DNA from: Gemmatimonadota bacterium
GTDB taxonomy: Bacteria > Gemmatimonadota > Gemmatimonadetes > Gemmatimonadales > Gemmatimonadaceae
Direction of reading: 5' to 3'
Assembly (NCBI GenBank): GCA_021324635.1
Contig: JAJPIS010000073.1
Span: forward strand, 59,745 to 123,744
Length of the DNA stretch: 64,000 nt
The notes beneath the pieces were generated by a model. The model saw nothing but the letters and a program-made list of their open reading frames with translations. It was not told the origin of the DNA and did no database searches. Shown here piece after piece: positions 44,000 to 55,369 of the stretch. Within the stretch, counting starts at the first letter, position 1. Every line of letters begins with the position of its first letter. Both the position numbers and the translations under genes were made by a program.

Positions 44000-45127
44000 G
44001 TGCGCATCCTCGTCGTCAACTGGCAGGACCGCGAAAACCCGCAGGCGGGGGGCGCCGAGGGGCACCTCCACGAGATCTTCGGGCGGCTGGCGTCTCGTGG
44101 CCATGAGCTCAGCCTGCTCTGCGGCGGCTGGCCCGGCGCTCCGCCGACGGCGACACTCGACGGTATCGCGGTGCACCGCGTCGGCACCCGGTACACCTTT
44201 CCGCTCCTCGCCTACCGGGCCTACCGCGCCGGCGTCGCCGGCCGACAGCACGATGTGCTGGTCGAGGACCTCAACAAGCTCCCGCTCCTGACCCCGATGT
44301 GGGATCGGCGCCGCGCCGCCGCGCCGCGCGTCGTCGGTCTCGTGCATCACCTCTTCGGTGCGACGGCGTTTCAGGAGCTGTCGCTGCCCCTGGCGACGGC
44401 CGTCTGGTTGGGGGAGCGGCCGCTCGGGTACGTGTACGGCACGACGCCCTTCCAGGCCGTCAGTGTGAGCACGGCCGACGACCTCGTGGCGCGAGGGATC
44501 GCACGATCACAGGTGGAGGTGATCTACCAGGGTGTCGATACCGAGGCGTACACTCCGGACGCGTGCCTCCGCTCGCCGACGCCACTCTTCGCGTACCTCG
44601 GCCGGTTGAAGCGGTACAAGGGCGTCCAGCTCGTGATTCGGGCCTTCGCCCGCGCCGCCATGCCGGAGGCACGCCTCGCGATCGCCGGCGCCGGCGACTA
44701 TCGGCCGCATCTCGAGGCGCTCGTCCGTTCGCTTGACCTCGGCGATCGCGTTCGGTTTCTTGGACGGGTCTCCGAGGCGGAGAAGCGACAGTTGCTCCGG
44801 CAGGCGTGGGCGCTGGCGCTCGCGTCGCCCAAGGAGGGGTGGGGTATCACGAACCTCGAAGCGGCCGCGTCGGGCACGCCGGTGGTGGCCTCGAACTCGC
44901 CCGGGATCCGGGAGTCGGTGGTCGACGGCCGCACGGGGTTCCTCGTGCCGCACGGGGACACCGCGGCATTCGCGGCCTGTCTCGAGCGGTTCGCGCGCGA
45001 CCCGGGACTGGTGGCCCGGATGGGCGCCGCGGCCCGATGCTTCGCCGAGACGCTCAACTGGGATCGCGCGGCCAGCGCGACCGAGGCGCACCTGGCGTCA
45101 GTGGCCGGCGGGCACGGCGTCCCGTGA
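44000..45127 (+). CDS. Family 4 glycosyltransferase
   Basis: Retaining GT-B fold glycosyltransferase of 375 residues. MRILVVNWQDRENPQAGGAEGHLHEIFGRLASRGHEL is the N-terminal acceptor domain with its Gly-rich loop; FAYLGRLKRYKGVQLVIRAFA starts the donor domain; SPKEGWGITNLEAAASGTPVVASNSPGIRESVVDG is the E-x7-E nucleotide-sugar site. The sugar and acceptor are unknown; family members build lipopolysaccharide, capsule or glycolipids. GTG start, 60 bases after nusB. It overlaps hprK by 4 bases. Confidence 0.9.
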   Translation: MRILVVNWQDRENPQAGGAEGHLHEIFGRLASRGHELSLLCGGWPGAPPTATLDGIAVHRVGTRYTFPLLAYRAYRAGVAGRQHDVLVEDLNKLPLLTPMWDRRRAAAPRVVGLVHHLFGATAFQELSLPLATAVWLGERPLGYVYGTTPFQAVSVSTADDLVARGIARSQVEVIYQGVDTEAYTPDACLRSPTPLFAYLGRLKRYKGVQLVIRAFARAAMPEARLAIAGAGDYRPHLEALVRSLDLGDRVRFLGRVSEAEKRQLLRQAWALALASPKEGWGITNLEAAASGTPVVASNSPGIRESVVDGRTGFLVPHGDTAAFAACLERFARDPGLVARMGAAARCFAETLNWDRAASATEAHLASVAGGHGVP

Positions 45128-46146
45128 CGACCCGCGTCGCGGCCCGGACGGTCACCGTTGCGGCGCTGGTCGACCTGCTGCGCGACACGCTGTCGCTCGA
45201 GTACGTCCGGCCACCGGCGGGCGGCGAGGCGCAGGCCGACGCCGCCCTCGAGCGGGAGGTGACGAGCCCCGAGATCTCGAGCCCGGGGCTCGTGCTCGCC
45301 GGATACGTTGATCGCTTCGTCGGACATCGGCTCCAGGTGCTCGGCGAGACCGAGGTGACATACCTCGTCTCACTCCCGACCGCCGAGCGGGAGCGGGTGC
45401 TACGGCAGTTCTTCAGCTTCGACATTCCGGCGCTGTTCATCACCAAGGGACAGGAGGCGCCGCCCGGGCTGGCGGCGGCGGCCGCCGCGGCGGGGGTGCC
45501 GATCCTCCGCTCTCCGCTCAAGACCAACGAGTTCTACCGCCGGATCAAGCCGGTGCTCGAGGATCAGTTTGCTCCGAGCACCACACTACACGGGTCGCTG
45601 GCGGACGTCTTCGGGGTGGGCCTCCTCTTCACGGGCAAGAGCGGCATCGGCAAGTCGGAGTGCGTGCTCGACCTCGTCGAGCGCGGGCACCGGCTCGTCG
45701 CCGACGATCTGGTGATCGCCTCCCGGCGCGGCACCGACGTGCTCGTGGGCCGGGGGCACGAGCTCCAGCGCCATTTCATGGAAGTCCGTGGGATCGGCCT
45801 GATCGACGTGCGCGCGATCTTCGGCGTTCGCGCGGTCCGACAGCAGAAGCGGATCGAGGTCGTCGTGCACCTCGAGGAGTGGAACCAGGAGGCGGTGGTC
45901 GAGCGCACGGGGCTGGACGGGGTGACCGTGTCGATCCTCGACGTCCCGGTCCCGAAGATCACCGTGCCGCTCAATCCCGGGAAGAACATCACCGTCGTCG
46001 CGGAGGTGATCGCGATGAACCATCTGCTCCGGTACAGCGGTGTCGACGCGGCCGAGCAATTCAACGAGCGGCTGATCGAGCACATGAGCCGGGCGCGCGT
46101 GCAGCGGGCCCTCGTCCAGCAATATCTGCGAGAAGACGATGAGTGA
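45124..46146 (+). CDS. hprK: HPr kinase/phosphorylase
   Basis: Bifunctional enzyme that phosphorylates and dephosphorylates Ser46 of HPr. It has the N-terminal HprK domain, then LHGSLADVFGVGLLFTGKSGIGKSE with His156 and the P-loop GKSGIGKS at about 171-178, and the family signature MEVRGIGLIDVRAIFG, followed by RVQRALVQQYLREDD at the end. 340 residues. The GTG is coupled to the glycosyltransferase and its end overlaps the EIIA gene by 8 bases. The HPr encoded downstream does carry Ser46, so the pair can work as in Gram-positive bacteria. Confidence 0.95.
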   Translation: MTTRVAARTVTVAALVDLLRDTLSLEYVRPPAGGEAQADAALEREVTSPEISSPGLVLAGYVDRFVGHRLQVLGETEVTYLVSLPTAERERVLRQFFSFDIPALFITKGQEAPPGLAAAAAAAGVPILRSPLKTNEFYRRIKPVLEDQFAPSTTLHGSLADVFGVGLLFTGKSGIGKSECVLDLVERGHRLVADDLVIASRRGTDVLVGRGHELQRHFMEVRGIGLIDVRAIFGVRAVRQQKRIEVVVHLEEWNQEAVVERTGLDGVTVSILDVPVPKITVPLNPGKNITVVAEVIAMNHLLRYSGVDAAEQFNERLIEHMSRARVQRALVQQYLREDDE

Positions 46147-46570
46147 GACCGGCGAGGTCCTCGCCCCGCGGGCGCTCGTCGTCGGCCATGGCGATTTCGC
46201 GACCGGCGTCGTCTCCGCCGTCGACCAGATCACCGGCCGGGGAGGTGTGCTGGTGCCTCTCACCAACCGGGGGCTCGGCGGCGACGAGATCGTCCGGACG
46301 CTGCGCGACGCGGTGGCGGCGATCGGCGCCCGTGTGATCTTCACTGACCTGCCCGCCGGGAGCTGGACGATCGCCGCTCGTCGCATTCAGCGCGAGCGTC
46401 CGGAGCTCGTCGTGGTCACCGGCGCGAACCTGCCGGCGCTGCTCGACTTCGTGTTCCAGACCGACTGCGCATCGAGCGTCGCCGCGCGCCACGCCGCCGA
46501 CAAGGGCCGCGGTGCGCTCGGAGTGCTGGGCGGGGCAAGCGTGGGGGGTGGGAGCAGCGGTGCCGATTGA
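46139..46570 (+). CDS. PTS mannose-family EIIA component
   Basis: Cytoplasmic phosphocarrier receiving phosphate from HPr. LVVGHGDFATGVVSAVDQITG holds the active histidine (H17, equivalent to His10 of E. coli ManX), followed by FTDLPAGSWTIAARRI and VVTGANLPALLDFVF, both typical of the ManX-type EIIA fold. 143 residues with a Gly/Ser-rich end that overlaps the EIIB start by 11 bases. Here IIA is separate from IIB, unlike the fused E. coli ManX. Confidence 0.9.
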   Translation: MSETGEVLAPRALVVGHGDFATGVVSAVDQITGRGGVLVPLTNRGLGGDEIVRTLRDAVAAIGARVIFTDLPAGSWTIAARRIQRERPELVVVTGANLPALLDFVFQTDCASSVAARHAADKGRGALGVLGGASVGGGSSGAD

Positions 46571-47048
46571 GCTGTACCGCATCGACGATCGCCTCATTCA
46601 CGGGCAGGTGGTGGTGGGCTGGGGACAACCGCTCGATCTCCGCTTCATTGTGCTGGTGGACGACGACGTGGCGGCGTCGGAGTGGGAGCAGGAGCTCTAC
46701 CGACTCGGCGTGCCGCCGGGCATCGAGGTCCACTTCGACACCGTCGACACCGCAGCGCTCTCCCTCGCCGGCTATGGCAAGGACAGCCGACGCGGCATCC
46801 TCCTGACGAAGGACATCGAGACCATGGACCGTCTCGCCGCCCGTGCCCCGACGATCCGCGAGATCAACCTCGGTGGGCTGCACTACCGCGCCGGCCGCGT
46901 GCAGAAGCTGCGCTACGTCTTCCTCGCCGCCGACGAGGAGCAGGTGCTCCGGACGCTCGCGGGGCGCGGCATCACGATCACCGCCCAGGACGTCCCCGCC
47001 GCGCGACCCGTCCCGCTCGACGACCTGCTCGGTGGCCGGAGTCATTGA
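46560..47048 (+). CDS. PTS mannose/sorbose-family EIIB component
   Basis: Passes phosphate from EIIA to the sugar. VPIELYRIDDRLIHGQVVVGWG is the EIIB-Man/Sor signature with the phospho-His at H14, then ILLTKDIETMDRL and INLGGLHYRAGR. 162 residues from the GTG at 46560; a longer frame begins at 46512 but adds non-family residues. The end overlaps the EIIC start as TGATG. Confidence 0.92.
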   Translation: MPIELYRIDDRLIHGQVVVGWGQPLDLRFIVLVDDDVAASEWEQELYRLGVPPGIEVHFDTVDTAALSLAGYGKDSRRGILLTKDIETMDRLAARAPTIREINLGGLHYRAGRVQKLRYVFLAADEEQVLRTLAGRGITITAQDVPAARPVPLDDLLGGRSH

Positions 47049-47749
47049 TGTCCGGATCACCGATGCCCGGTGTCGTTCCCCTGCTACCGTTCGCCCTGCT
47101 CGGCGCCGTGTGCGGGCTCGACGTCGTGAGCTTCCCACAGGCTATGATCTCTCGACCGCTCGTGGCCGCGACGGCGGCGGGCGCGCTGGCCGGGAACGTG
47201 GAGATGGGGCTCCTGGTCGGCGCCGCCGTCGAGCTGATCGCGCTGGAAACCCTCCCGGTGGGCGCCTCCCGGTACCCCGAGTGGGGCTCGGCGTCGGTCG
47301 CCGCGGGGACACTCGCGGCGGCCGCGCCGCGGCACAGTCCGGGGACCATCCCGGTCGCGATCCTGGCCGCGTTGGCGACCGCCTGGGTCGGCGGGTGGAC
47401 GATGACCGTGCTCCGGCGGTGGAACGCCGCTCGGGCGCGCCGGCACGTCGCCGCGCTCGACCAGGGCATGCAGTCCGCCGTCGACGGGCTTCAGCTCCTG
47501 GGGCTGACGGCCGATTTCGCGCGGGGGTTCGGGCTCACACTGCTGGCGATCGTCGCCCTCCGCCCGGTGCTCGACGCCGCCGCCAGCCACTGGGCGGTCG
47601 ACCCGCGGACCTCACGGGCCCTCGTCGTCGGCCTGGCGGCGGCCGTCGCCGTGGCTGCCGTCTGGAAGCTCTTTCATGCCGCCTCGCTGGCGCGGTGGTT
47701 GTTCCTGGCGGGCCTCGGGACGGGCGTGGCGCTGCTGGTGTGGTCATGA
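47048..47749 (+). CDS. PTS mannose/sorbose-family EIIC membrane component
   Basis: Polytopic permease subunit. LLGAVCGLDVVSFPQAMISRPLVAATAAGALAGNVEMGLLVGAAVELIALETLPVGASRYPEWG matches the start of EIIC-Sor proteins, with the conserved Q-x-M-I-S-R-P segment. Several more membrane helices follow. 233 residues, slightly short. It overlaps EIID by 4 bases. Confidence 0.9.
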   Translation: MSGSPMPGVVPLLPFALLGAVCGLDVVSFPQAMISRPLVAATAAGALAGNVEMGLLVGAAVELIALETLPVGASRYPEWGSASVAAGTLAAAAPRHSPGTIPVAILAALATAWVGGWTMTVLRRWNAARARRHVAALDQGMQSAVDGLQLLGLTADFARGFGLTLLAIVALRPVLDAAASHWAVDPRTSRALVVGLAAAVAVAAVWKLFHAASLARWLFLAGLGTGVALLVWS

Positions 47750-48597
47750 CCGACACACGGCTGGGCGGAGGCGCGGGCGCCGCACCGGACGCCCAGGTGG
47801 CCGGGCGGCCCGGCCCTGCGGGCGTCGGGCCCGTGCCGCGGGTCCCCATCGGCACGCGGATGAGTGTCTTCACGCGGCTTTTCGCGATCCAGGCGTCATG
47901 GAATTACGAGCTGTTGATGGGGACGGGCATCGGCTTCTGCGTCGAGCCCGTGCTGCGGCTCCTCCCCGGCGGTGCCCACGGCGCGGCGTACCGCGACGCG
48001 CTCGCGCGCGAGTCCCGCTACTTCAACGCGCACCCGTATCTGGCCGCGGTCGCCGTCGGCGCGCTCGCGCGCGCGGAGCTGGACGGCGTCCCCGGGGACC
48101 GCATCGAGCGGTTCCGAACCGCGCTCTGCGGACCCCTGGGCAGCGTCGGTGACCGGCTCGTCTGGGCCGGGTGGCTCCCGGTGTGCTCCCTCCTCGCGCT
48201 CGCGGCGTTCGGGCTCGGGGCCGGCGCCGCGGTGGTGCTGGCGATCTTCCTCGGCGCGTACAACGCCGGTCATCTCGGGCTCCGCGCATGGGGGGTCGAC
48301 GCGGGGTGGCGCTCCGGTCTGCGGGTCGCGCCGGCGCTGAGCGGCCGGCTGTTTCGCGTCGGGCCCGGCTACCTTGCCCGCACGGGGGCATACCTGTCCG
48401 GCGTGGCGCTGCCCATCGCGCTCGGGCGGGTGATCGGGCCCGGCGCCGAGCGGGGGCCGATCGTCGGCGTGGTGGCGGCGACCGTCGTCGGGGGCGCCCT
48501 GTTGGTTCGGATGCACGGACGTGCCGAAGGGTGGCGGATCGCGATCGTGGTGCTGGCGGCATTCGTCTTCTACGCGACGGTGGCTCGGCATGGCTGA
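47746..48597 (+). CDS. PTS mannose/sorbose-family EIID membrane component
   Basis: Second membrane subunit found only in mannose-family systems. FTRLFAIQASWNYELLMGTGIGFCVEPVL corresponds to the conserved N-terminal helix region (QasWNyErmq-type), and FNAHPYLAAVAVGALARAEL and LCGPLGSVGDRLVWAGWLPV are family motifs. It ends in several hydrophobic helices. 283 residues; the first 35 are Gly/Ala/Pro-rich. The end overlaps the HPr gene by 8 bases. Confidence 0.9.
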   Translation: MTDTRLGGGAGAAPDAQVAGRPGPAGVGPVPRVPIGTRMSVFTRLFAIQASWNYELLMGTGIGFCVEPVLRLLPGGAHGAAYRDALARESRYFNAHPYLAAVAVGALARAELDGVPGDRIERFRTALCGPLGSVGDRLVWAGWLPVCSLLALAAFGLGAGAAVVLAIFLGAYNAGHLGLRAWGVDAGWRSGLRVAPALSGRLFRVGPGYLARTGAYLSGVALPIALGRVIGPGAERGPIVGVVAATVVGGALLVRMHGRAEGWRIAIVVLAAFVFYATVARHG

Positions 48598-48856
48598 AAA
48601 GGTCGTGGTAATCGCCAACAAGAACGGCCTGCACGCGCGGCCGGCCGCCGAGATCGTCAAGACGGCGGCGCGGTTCGCGAGCGACATCGTGATCGTCCGC
48701 GACGATCTGGAGGTGAATGGGAAGAGCATCATGGGCGTGCTGATGCTCGCGGCCGAGTGCGGGTCGACCATCACCCTGCGGGCGTCGGGGCCCGACGAGT
48801 CGGCGGCGGTGGACGCCATCGCGACACTGATCTCCGGCCGGTTCGGGGAGAAGTAG
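48590..48856 (+). CDS. ptsH: Phosphocarrier protein HPr
   Basis: 88-residue phosphocarrier. His15 in NKNGLHARPAAEIVKTAARF receives phosphate from EI, and Ser46 in NGKSIMGVLMLAAE is the HprK target. Both regulatory residues are intact, so dual control is possible. ATG start inside the end of EIID; six bases before ptsI. Confidence 0.96.
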   Translation: MAEKVVVIANKNGLHARPAAEIVKTAARFASDIVIVRDDLEVNGKSIMGVLMLAAECGSTITLRASGPDESAAVDAIATLISGRFGEK

Positions 48857-48862
48857 CGCCCC

Positions 48863-50635
48863 GTGGACCGCACCTTCGTCGGCGTGCCGGCCTCGCCCGG
48901 GATCGTGGTGGGCCCGGTGCGCCTGCTGCGGTGGGAGGTCCCGGACGTTCGGCACCGCATCATCCAGGACGACGCGATCGTGGACGAGATCGCGCGGTTC
49001 CACGCCGCGATCGGCGCCGCCAAGGAACGGCTCCGGCACGTGCGCGCCCGCGCCGAGCAGACGGCCGGCGCCGAGGAGGCGGCCATCTTCGATGCCCAGA
49101 TCCTGATCCTCGATGACGAGATGCTGCTCGCCGAGGTGGAGTCGAACATCCGGCAGAACTACGCGGCCGAGAAGGCGTTCGACCTGGTGATGCTGGAGCA
49201 CCGGCAGCAATTCGCGCGGCACGCGCAGCCGATGCTCCGCGAGCGCGCGAACGACCTCACCGATGTGCACATCCGCGTGCTCACGCTTCTCCTCGGGTTG
49301 CCCGACCACGACCCCGTGGATGTGCCCAAGGGCGCGAACGCGATTCTCGTCACCCACGATCTGACCCCGAGCCTCACCGTCCAGCTCGATCGGGACGCCA
49401 TCATCGGGATCGCGACCGACGCCGGCACGCGCACTTCGCACGTCGCCATCCTGGCCCGCTCTCTCGGGCTCCCGGCCGTCCTGGGGTTGCGGGACGCCAC
49501 CACCCGATTGACGGGATCCGAGCGGGCGGTGCTCGACGGGACGGCCGGGGTGCTGGCGGTCAATCCGACCGAGCCGGAAGTCGAGGCCTATCGCCGGCGG
49601 GCACGGCGCGAAGCCGAAGCGCAGGCACAGCTCCGGGAGTTCGCGACCGCCGAGCCGGTCACGCTCGACGGGGTCCGCGTCCGCATCTACGCCAACGTCG
49701 ACCTGCCCGAGGAGGCGGAGGCGGCAGCACGGAGCGGGGCGGAGGGCGTCGGCCTCATGCGGACCGAGTTCCTGATCGTCGGCCGGGCCACCATGCCGGA
49801 CGAAGACGAGCAGTACCGGGCGTATAGGCGGGTGGTGGAAGCCTTCGGCGGCCGTCCGGTCGTGATCCGGACCTTCGACATCGGCGGCGACAAGCTGCCT
49901 GCGGTCGGCTATCCGTCGGAGCCCAATCCGTTTCTGGGGTGGCGCGCGATTCGCATGTGTCTGGACGAGCCCGAGCTGTTCAAGGTGCAACTCAGGGCGC
50001 TGTTGCGGGCGGGGGCGCACGGCGACGTGCGCATCATGCTCCCGCTGGTGGTGAGCCTGGACGAAGTGCGGCAGGCGCGCACGCTCCTCACCGAGGCCTG
50101 TGAAGAGCTGGCGGAGCGCGGCGCGCCGTTCCGTGCCGACCTGCCGCTCGGCGTGATGATCGAGACGCCGGCGGCGGCTGTCGCGGCCGACAGCTTCGGA
50201 CGGGACGTCTCCTTTTTCAGCATCGGCACCAACGACCTCGTGCAGTACACCCTGGCAGTCGATCGCGGGAACGCCAATCTCACGTCGCGCTTCACGCCCC
50301 TGCATCCGGCCGTGTTGCGGCTGATTCGCACCATCGCTGATGCGGCGCGGGCCGGCGGGCTCGAGGTCAGCGTCTGTGGTGAGATGGCCTCCGATCCGCT
50401 CATGGCGTTCGCGCTCATCGGACTGGGGCTTCGGGTGTTGAGCGTTGCACCGCGCTCGGTCGCGCTGGTGAAGCGGATCGTGCGCGGGATCACGGCCGAC
50501 GGCGCCTCGCAGGCCGCGCTCGAGGCAGTGGACGCGCCGACCGCGGCGATGGCGGAGCAGGGGTTGCGTCGCCGCTTCGTCGCCGCGCTCGGGGACGCGC
50601 CGTTCCTTCGAGGCGGGTTGCCGGGGCTCGCGTAG
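48863..50635 (+). CDS. ptsI: Phosphoenolpyruvate-protein phosphotransferase (EI)
   Basis: First enzyme of the PTS, moving phosphate from PEP to HPr. N-terminal [17 protein letters not shown], HPr-binding helical domain, the phospho-histidine in [26 protein letters not shown], and the C-terminal PEP-binding barrel with [74 protein letters not shown] and the Cys in [14 protein letters not shown]. 590 residues. GTG start. Confidence 0.96.
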   Translation: MDRTFVGVPASPGIVVGPVRLLRWEVPDVRHRIIQDDAIVDEIARFHAAIGAAKERLRHVRARAEQTAGAEEAAIFDAQILILDDEMLLAEVESNIRQNYAAEKAFDLVMLEHRQQFARHAQPMLRERANDLTDVHIRVLTLLLGLPDHDPVDVPKGANAILVTHDLTPSLTVQLDRDAIIGIATDAGTRTSHVAILARSLGLPAVLGLRDATTRLTGSERAVLDGTAGVLAVNPTEPEVEAYRRRARREAEAQAQLREFATAEPVTLDGVRVRIYANVDLPEEAEAAARSGAEGVGLMRTEFLIVGRATMPDEDEQYRAYRRVVEAFGGRPVVIRTFDIGGDKLPAVGYPSEPNPFLGWRAIRMCLDEPELFKVQLRALLRAGAHGDVRIMLPLVVSLDEVRQARTLLTEACEELAERGAPFRADLPLGVMIETPAAAVAADSFGRDVSFFSIGTNDLVQYTLAVDRGNANLTSRFTPLHPAVLRLIRTIADAARAGGLEVSVCGEMASDPLMAFALIGLGLRVLSVAPRSVALVKRIVRGITADGASQAALEAVDAPTAAMAEQGLRRRFVAALGDAPFLRGGLPGLA

Positions 50636-50647
50636 CCGGGTTAAGAT
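50618..50647 (+). promoter_or_regulatory. metK promoter
   Basis: TTGCCG (50618-50623), an 18-base spacer and TAAGAT (50642-50647). The -10 box ends 8 bases before the ATG at 50656, so the predicted leader is about two bases. No Shine-Dalgarno sequence. Confidence 0.6.
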
Positions 50648-50655
50648 CCCTTACC

Positions 50656-53335
<2,680 letters not shown>

Positions 53336-53413
53336 CGGCCGCATCCGACGGGTGCCGCTCCCGGCCGATGCACCGGCCCCGGGGGCACGAGCGGACGGCG
53401 GCGAGGCGTCATC

Positions 53414-53932
53414 ATGGTCGAAGTCTTCGTTGAGAAGCTGGGTCTCGATAGCTCGACGAACAGCCACGTGGTGATCCTGCGGGAGAAGGGTGGCACGCGC
53501 ATCCTGCCCATCTGGATCGGACAGCCGGAGGCGGACTCGATCGTGATGGAGATGAAGAGCGTGCGCCGCGAGCGGCCGCTCACCCACGATCTCTGCAAGA
53601 GCCTCATCGTCGGCCTGGGTGGCTCGCTCCGTCGGGTCCAGATCACCAAGGTGCAGAAGAGCACGTACTACGCGGAGCTGCACGTCGTCCGCGCCGATGG
53701 CGTGGTGCACATCGACGCCCGACCGTCCGACAGCATCGCGATCGCGCTTCGCATGTCGGCCCCGATCTTCGCCCCCGAGGCGCTGCTGACGTCGATGGCC
53801 GAAGACGACGGTGCGGAGGACTTCTCATCCGCGGGGGCGGGCGGGCTGTCGCCGGAGGAGCTCACGTCCGACCAGCTGAAGGCCTATCTCGAGACGCTCC
53901 GTCCTGAAGACTTCGGCAAGTTCAATCTCTGA
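53414..53932 (+). CDS. Bifunctional nuclease family protein (DUF151)
   Basis: The 172-residue product matches the BFN/DUF151 domain: MVEVFVEKLGLDSSTNSHVVILREKGGTRILPIWIGQPEADSI, RPLTHDLCKSLIVGLGG, VRADGVVHIDARPSDSIAIALRMSAPIFA. Plant homologues have been reported to have RNase and DNase activity; the bacterial role is unclear. A C-terminal SPEELTSDQLKAYLETLRPEDFGKF segment is common in members from several phyla. The ATG follows GAGG at good spacing, 78 bases after ahcY. Confidence 0.88.
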   Translation: MVEVFVEKLGLDSSTNSHVVILREKGGTRILPIWIGQPEADSIVMEMKSVRRERPLTHDLCKSLIVGLGGSLRRVQITKVQKSTYYAELHVVRADGVVHIDARPSDSIAIALRMSAPIFAPEALLTSMAEDDGAEDFSSAGAGGLSPEELTSDQLKAYLETLRPEDFGKFNL

Positions 53933-55016
53933 GTCGCGCCGGGGCCGCCGCCGACGGTCGGCCGCGCTCGCACGCCTGACGGCCGTCTGCCTCGCCAGCG
54001 CGGGGATCGTCGCTGCGCCGACCGGCGCCGCCGCCGGCGGCCGGCAGCACCAGCCCTCGCCCGCTCCGGGCACTCCCCTTCGACGCGTCGTCGGCCGGGT
54101 CGTGCACCCGGAGAAGGGCGGACAGCGACTCGCCCCCGTGACCGGGGAATGGGTGACCCTGCACCGGGTCGGCACCGACACGGCCGGGCCAATGGATTCC
54201 GTCCGGACCGACGCCCAGGGGCGCTACACGTTCACGTACCGCCCGTGGGGCGCGCGCGATGCGGTCTACTTCGTCTCGGCGACCTACGACGGGATCGCCT
54301 ACTTCTCGCAGCCGCTGGCGCAGCCGGTCGTCCGCGGCGCCGAGTCGGAGATCACGGTCTACGACACGACGGCGCACGCCGTCCCGCTCCGCATGCGGGG
54401 TCGGCATCTCGTCGTGTCGGCGCCCACGGCGGCAGGCTATCGGTCGGTGATCGAAGTGTTCGAGCTCTCGAATGACAGCTCGGTGACGCTCGTGCCCGGC
54501 GGGCCGCGGGCCGAGCGGCCCTCGTGGTCGCTCGCCCTGCCGGCGGGGACACAACGGTTTCAGGTCGGTCAGGGCGATGTCTCGGCGGCGGCGGTGACGG
54601 TCGACCGCGGCATCGCGGAAGTGTTTGCGCCGATCGCGCCCGGGCTCAAGCAGATCTCCTTCTCCTACGCACTCCCGCCGACCGCCTTCCCGTTGACACG
54701 CGCGCTCCCGACGGGCGCGATCGTGCTCGAGGTGCTGGTGGAGGAGCCGAGCGCCCGCGTCATCGCGCCGCGGCTGCACGAAGTCCAGCCGGTGAGTGTC
54801 GAGGGGCGCACCTTTCGCCGGTTCCTGGGGCAGGACGTTCCCGCCGGCGCGACTCTCCGCGTCACCGTGCCGGTGACGCTGGGCAATCGCCGGGCCCTGT
54901 ACTTCGCGGTCGTGGCGATCGTGATCGGCGCCGCGATGCTCGCCTCGCTCGCCCTCGCCTTTCGCCGCCGCCCGACCATCCCGGCATCGCTTGCCAGTCA
55001 CGCGAGCCGAGGGTAG
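53904..55016 (+). CDS. Secreted or membrane-anchored protein with carboxypeptidase-regulatory-like domain; start codon unclear
   Basis: The part from the GTG at 54102 has an Ig-like fold start (RVVGRVVHPEKGG...VRTDAQGRYTFTYRPWG, carboxypeptidase-regulatory-like) and one C-terminal transmembrane helix (ALYFAVVAIVIGAAMLASLALAF) followed by RRR. In the same frame upstream, open from 53880, is a clear signal peptide (RRGRRRRSAALARLTAVCLASAGIVAAPTGAAAG), but no ATG, GTG or TTG precedes it. A CTG at 53904 inside the end of the previous gene is the best candidate start, giving about 370 residues. Function unknown; the topology suggests a periplasmic protein held by its C-terminal helix. Confidence 0.6.
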   Translation: MKTSASSISESRRGRRRRSAALARLTAVCLASAGIVAAPTGAAAGGRQHQPSPAPGTPLRRVVGRVVHPEKGGQRLAPVTGEWVTLHRVGTDTAGPMDSVRTDAQGRYTFTYRPWGARDAVYFVSATYDGIAYFSQPLAQPVVRGAESEITVYDTTAHAVPLRMRGRHLVVSAPTAAGYRSVIEVFELSNDSSVTLVPGGPRAERPSWSLALPAGTQRFQVGQGDVSAAAVTVDRGIAEVFAPIAPGLKQISFSYALPPTAFPLTRALPTGAIVLEVLVEEPSARVIAPRLHEVQPVSVEGRTFRRFLGQDVPAGATLRVTVPVTLGNRRALYFAVVAIVIGAAMLASLALAFRRRPTIPASLASHASRG

Positions 55017-55019
55017 ATT
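55014..55019 (+). promoter_or_regulatory. -10 box before the cobalamin riboswitch
   Basis: TAGATT overlaps the stop of the preceding gene, about 20 bases upstream of the start of the riboswitch fold. It has the same TAnnTT form as other boxes in the window. Confidence 0.55.
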
Positions 55020-55039
55020 CGCTCGCACAATCGATTTGT

Positions 55040-55190
55040 TCGCGGGTGAGGGGACCGGAAGCCGGTGCAATACCGGCGCGGCCCCGCCACTGTAACGGGC
55101 AGGATGCACGTCCGGATTGGCCACTGGTGCGCATTGCATCGGGAAGGCGGACGCAGCAGCCCGGAGCCAGGAGACGACCCTCGCCCGCGC
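55040..55190 (+). ncRNA. Cobalamin riboswitch
   Basis: The conserved blocks occur in order: GCCGGTGCAATACCGGC (55060-55076), the core GCCCCGCCACTGTAA (55081-55095) and the B12 box AGCCAGGAGAC (55165-55175). These are the hallmarks of the adenosylcobalamin-sensing aptamer. It lies upstream of a B12 uptake operon, btuF-btuC-btuD-btuB. Boundaries are approximate. No U-tract terminator is seen after it. Confidence 0.93.
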
Positions 55191-55335
55191 CACAGTGACA
55201 GTTTCTCGGGGGAGAGCTGCGTGGCAACGCTTGCCCGGTGTCCAGCCAGCCGCGATCGCGTGCGGCTGTCCGGCGCCGGGTCGAGGGCAGCGGTCACGTC
55301 GGGAGGGGTCCGACGCTGGCGCTGCCGGCGTCGTC

Positions 55336-55364
55336 CGGGCGTTCTCCTTCGGGGAGGACGCCCG
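55336..55364 (+). promoter_or_regulatory. Hairpin predicted to sequester the btuF ribosome binding site
   Basis: CGGGCGTTCTCC (55336-55347) pairs over 12 positions, one of them a wobble, with GGAGGACGCCCG (55353-55364), loop TTCGG. The right arm contains most of GGGGAGGA (55351-55358), the only good Shine-Dalgarno sequence before btuF. No T-tract follows, so a translational rather than terminator role is inferred. Confidence 0.55.
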
Positions 55365-55369
55365 TTCGC

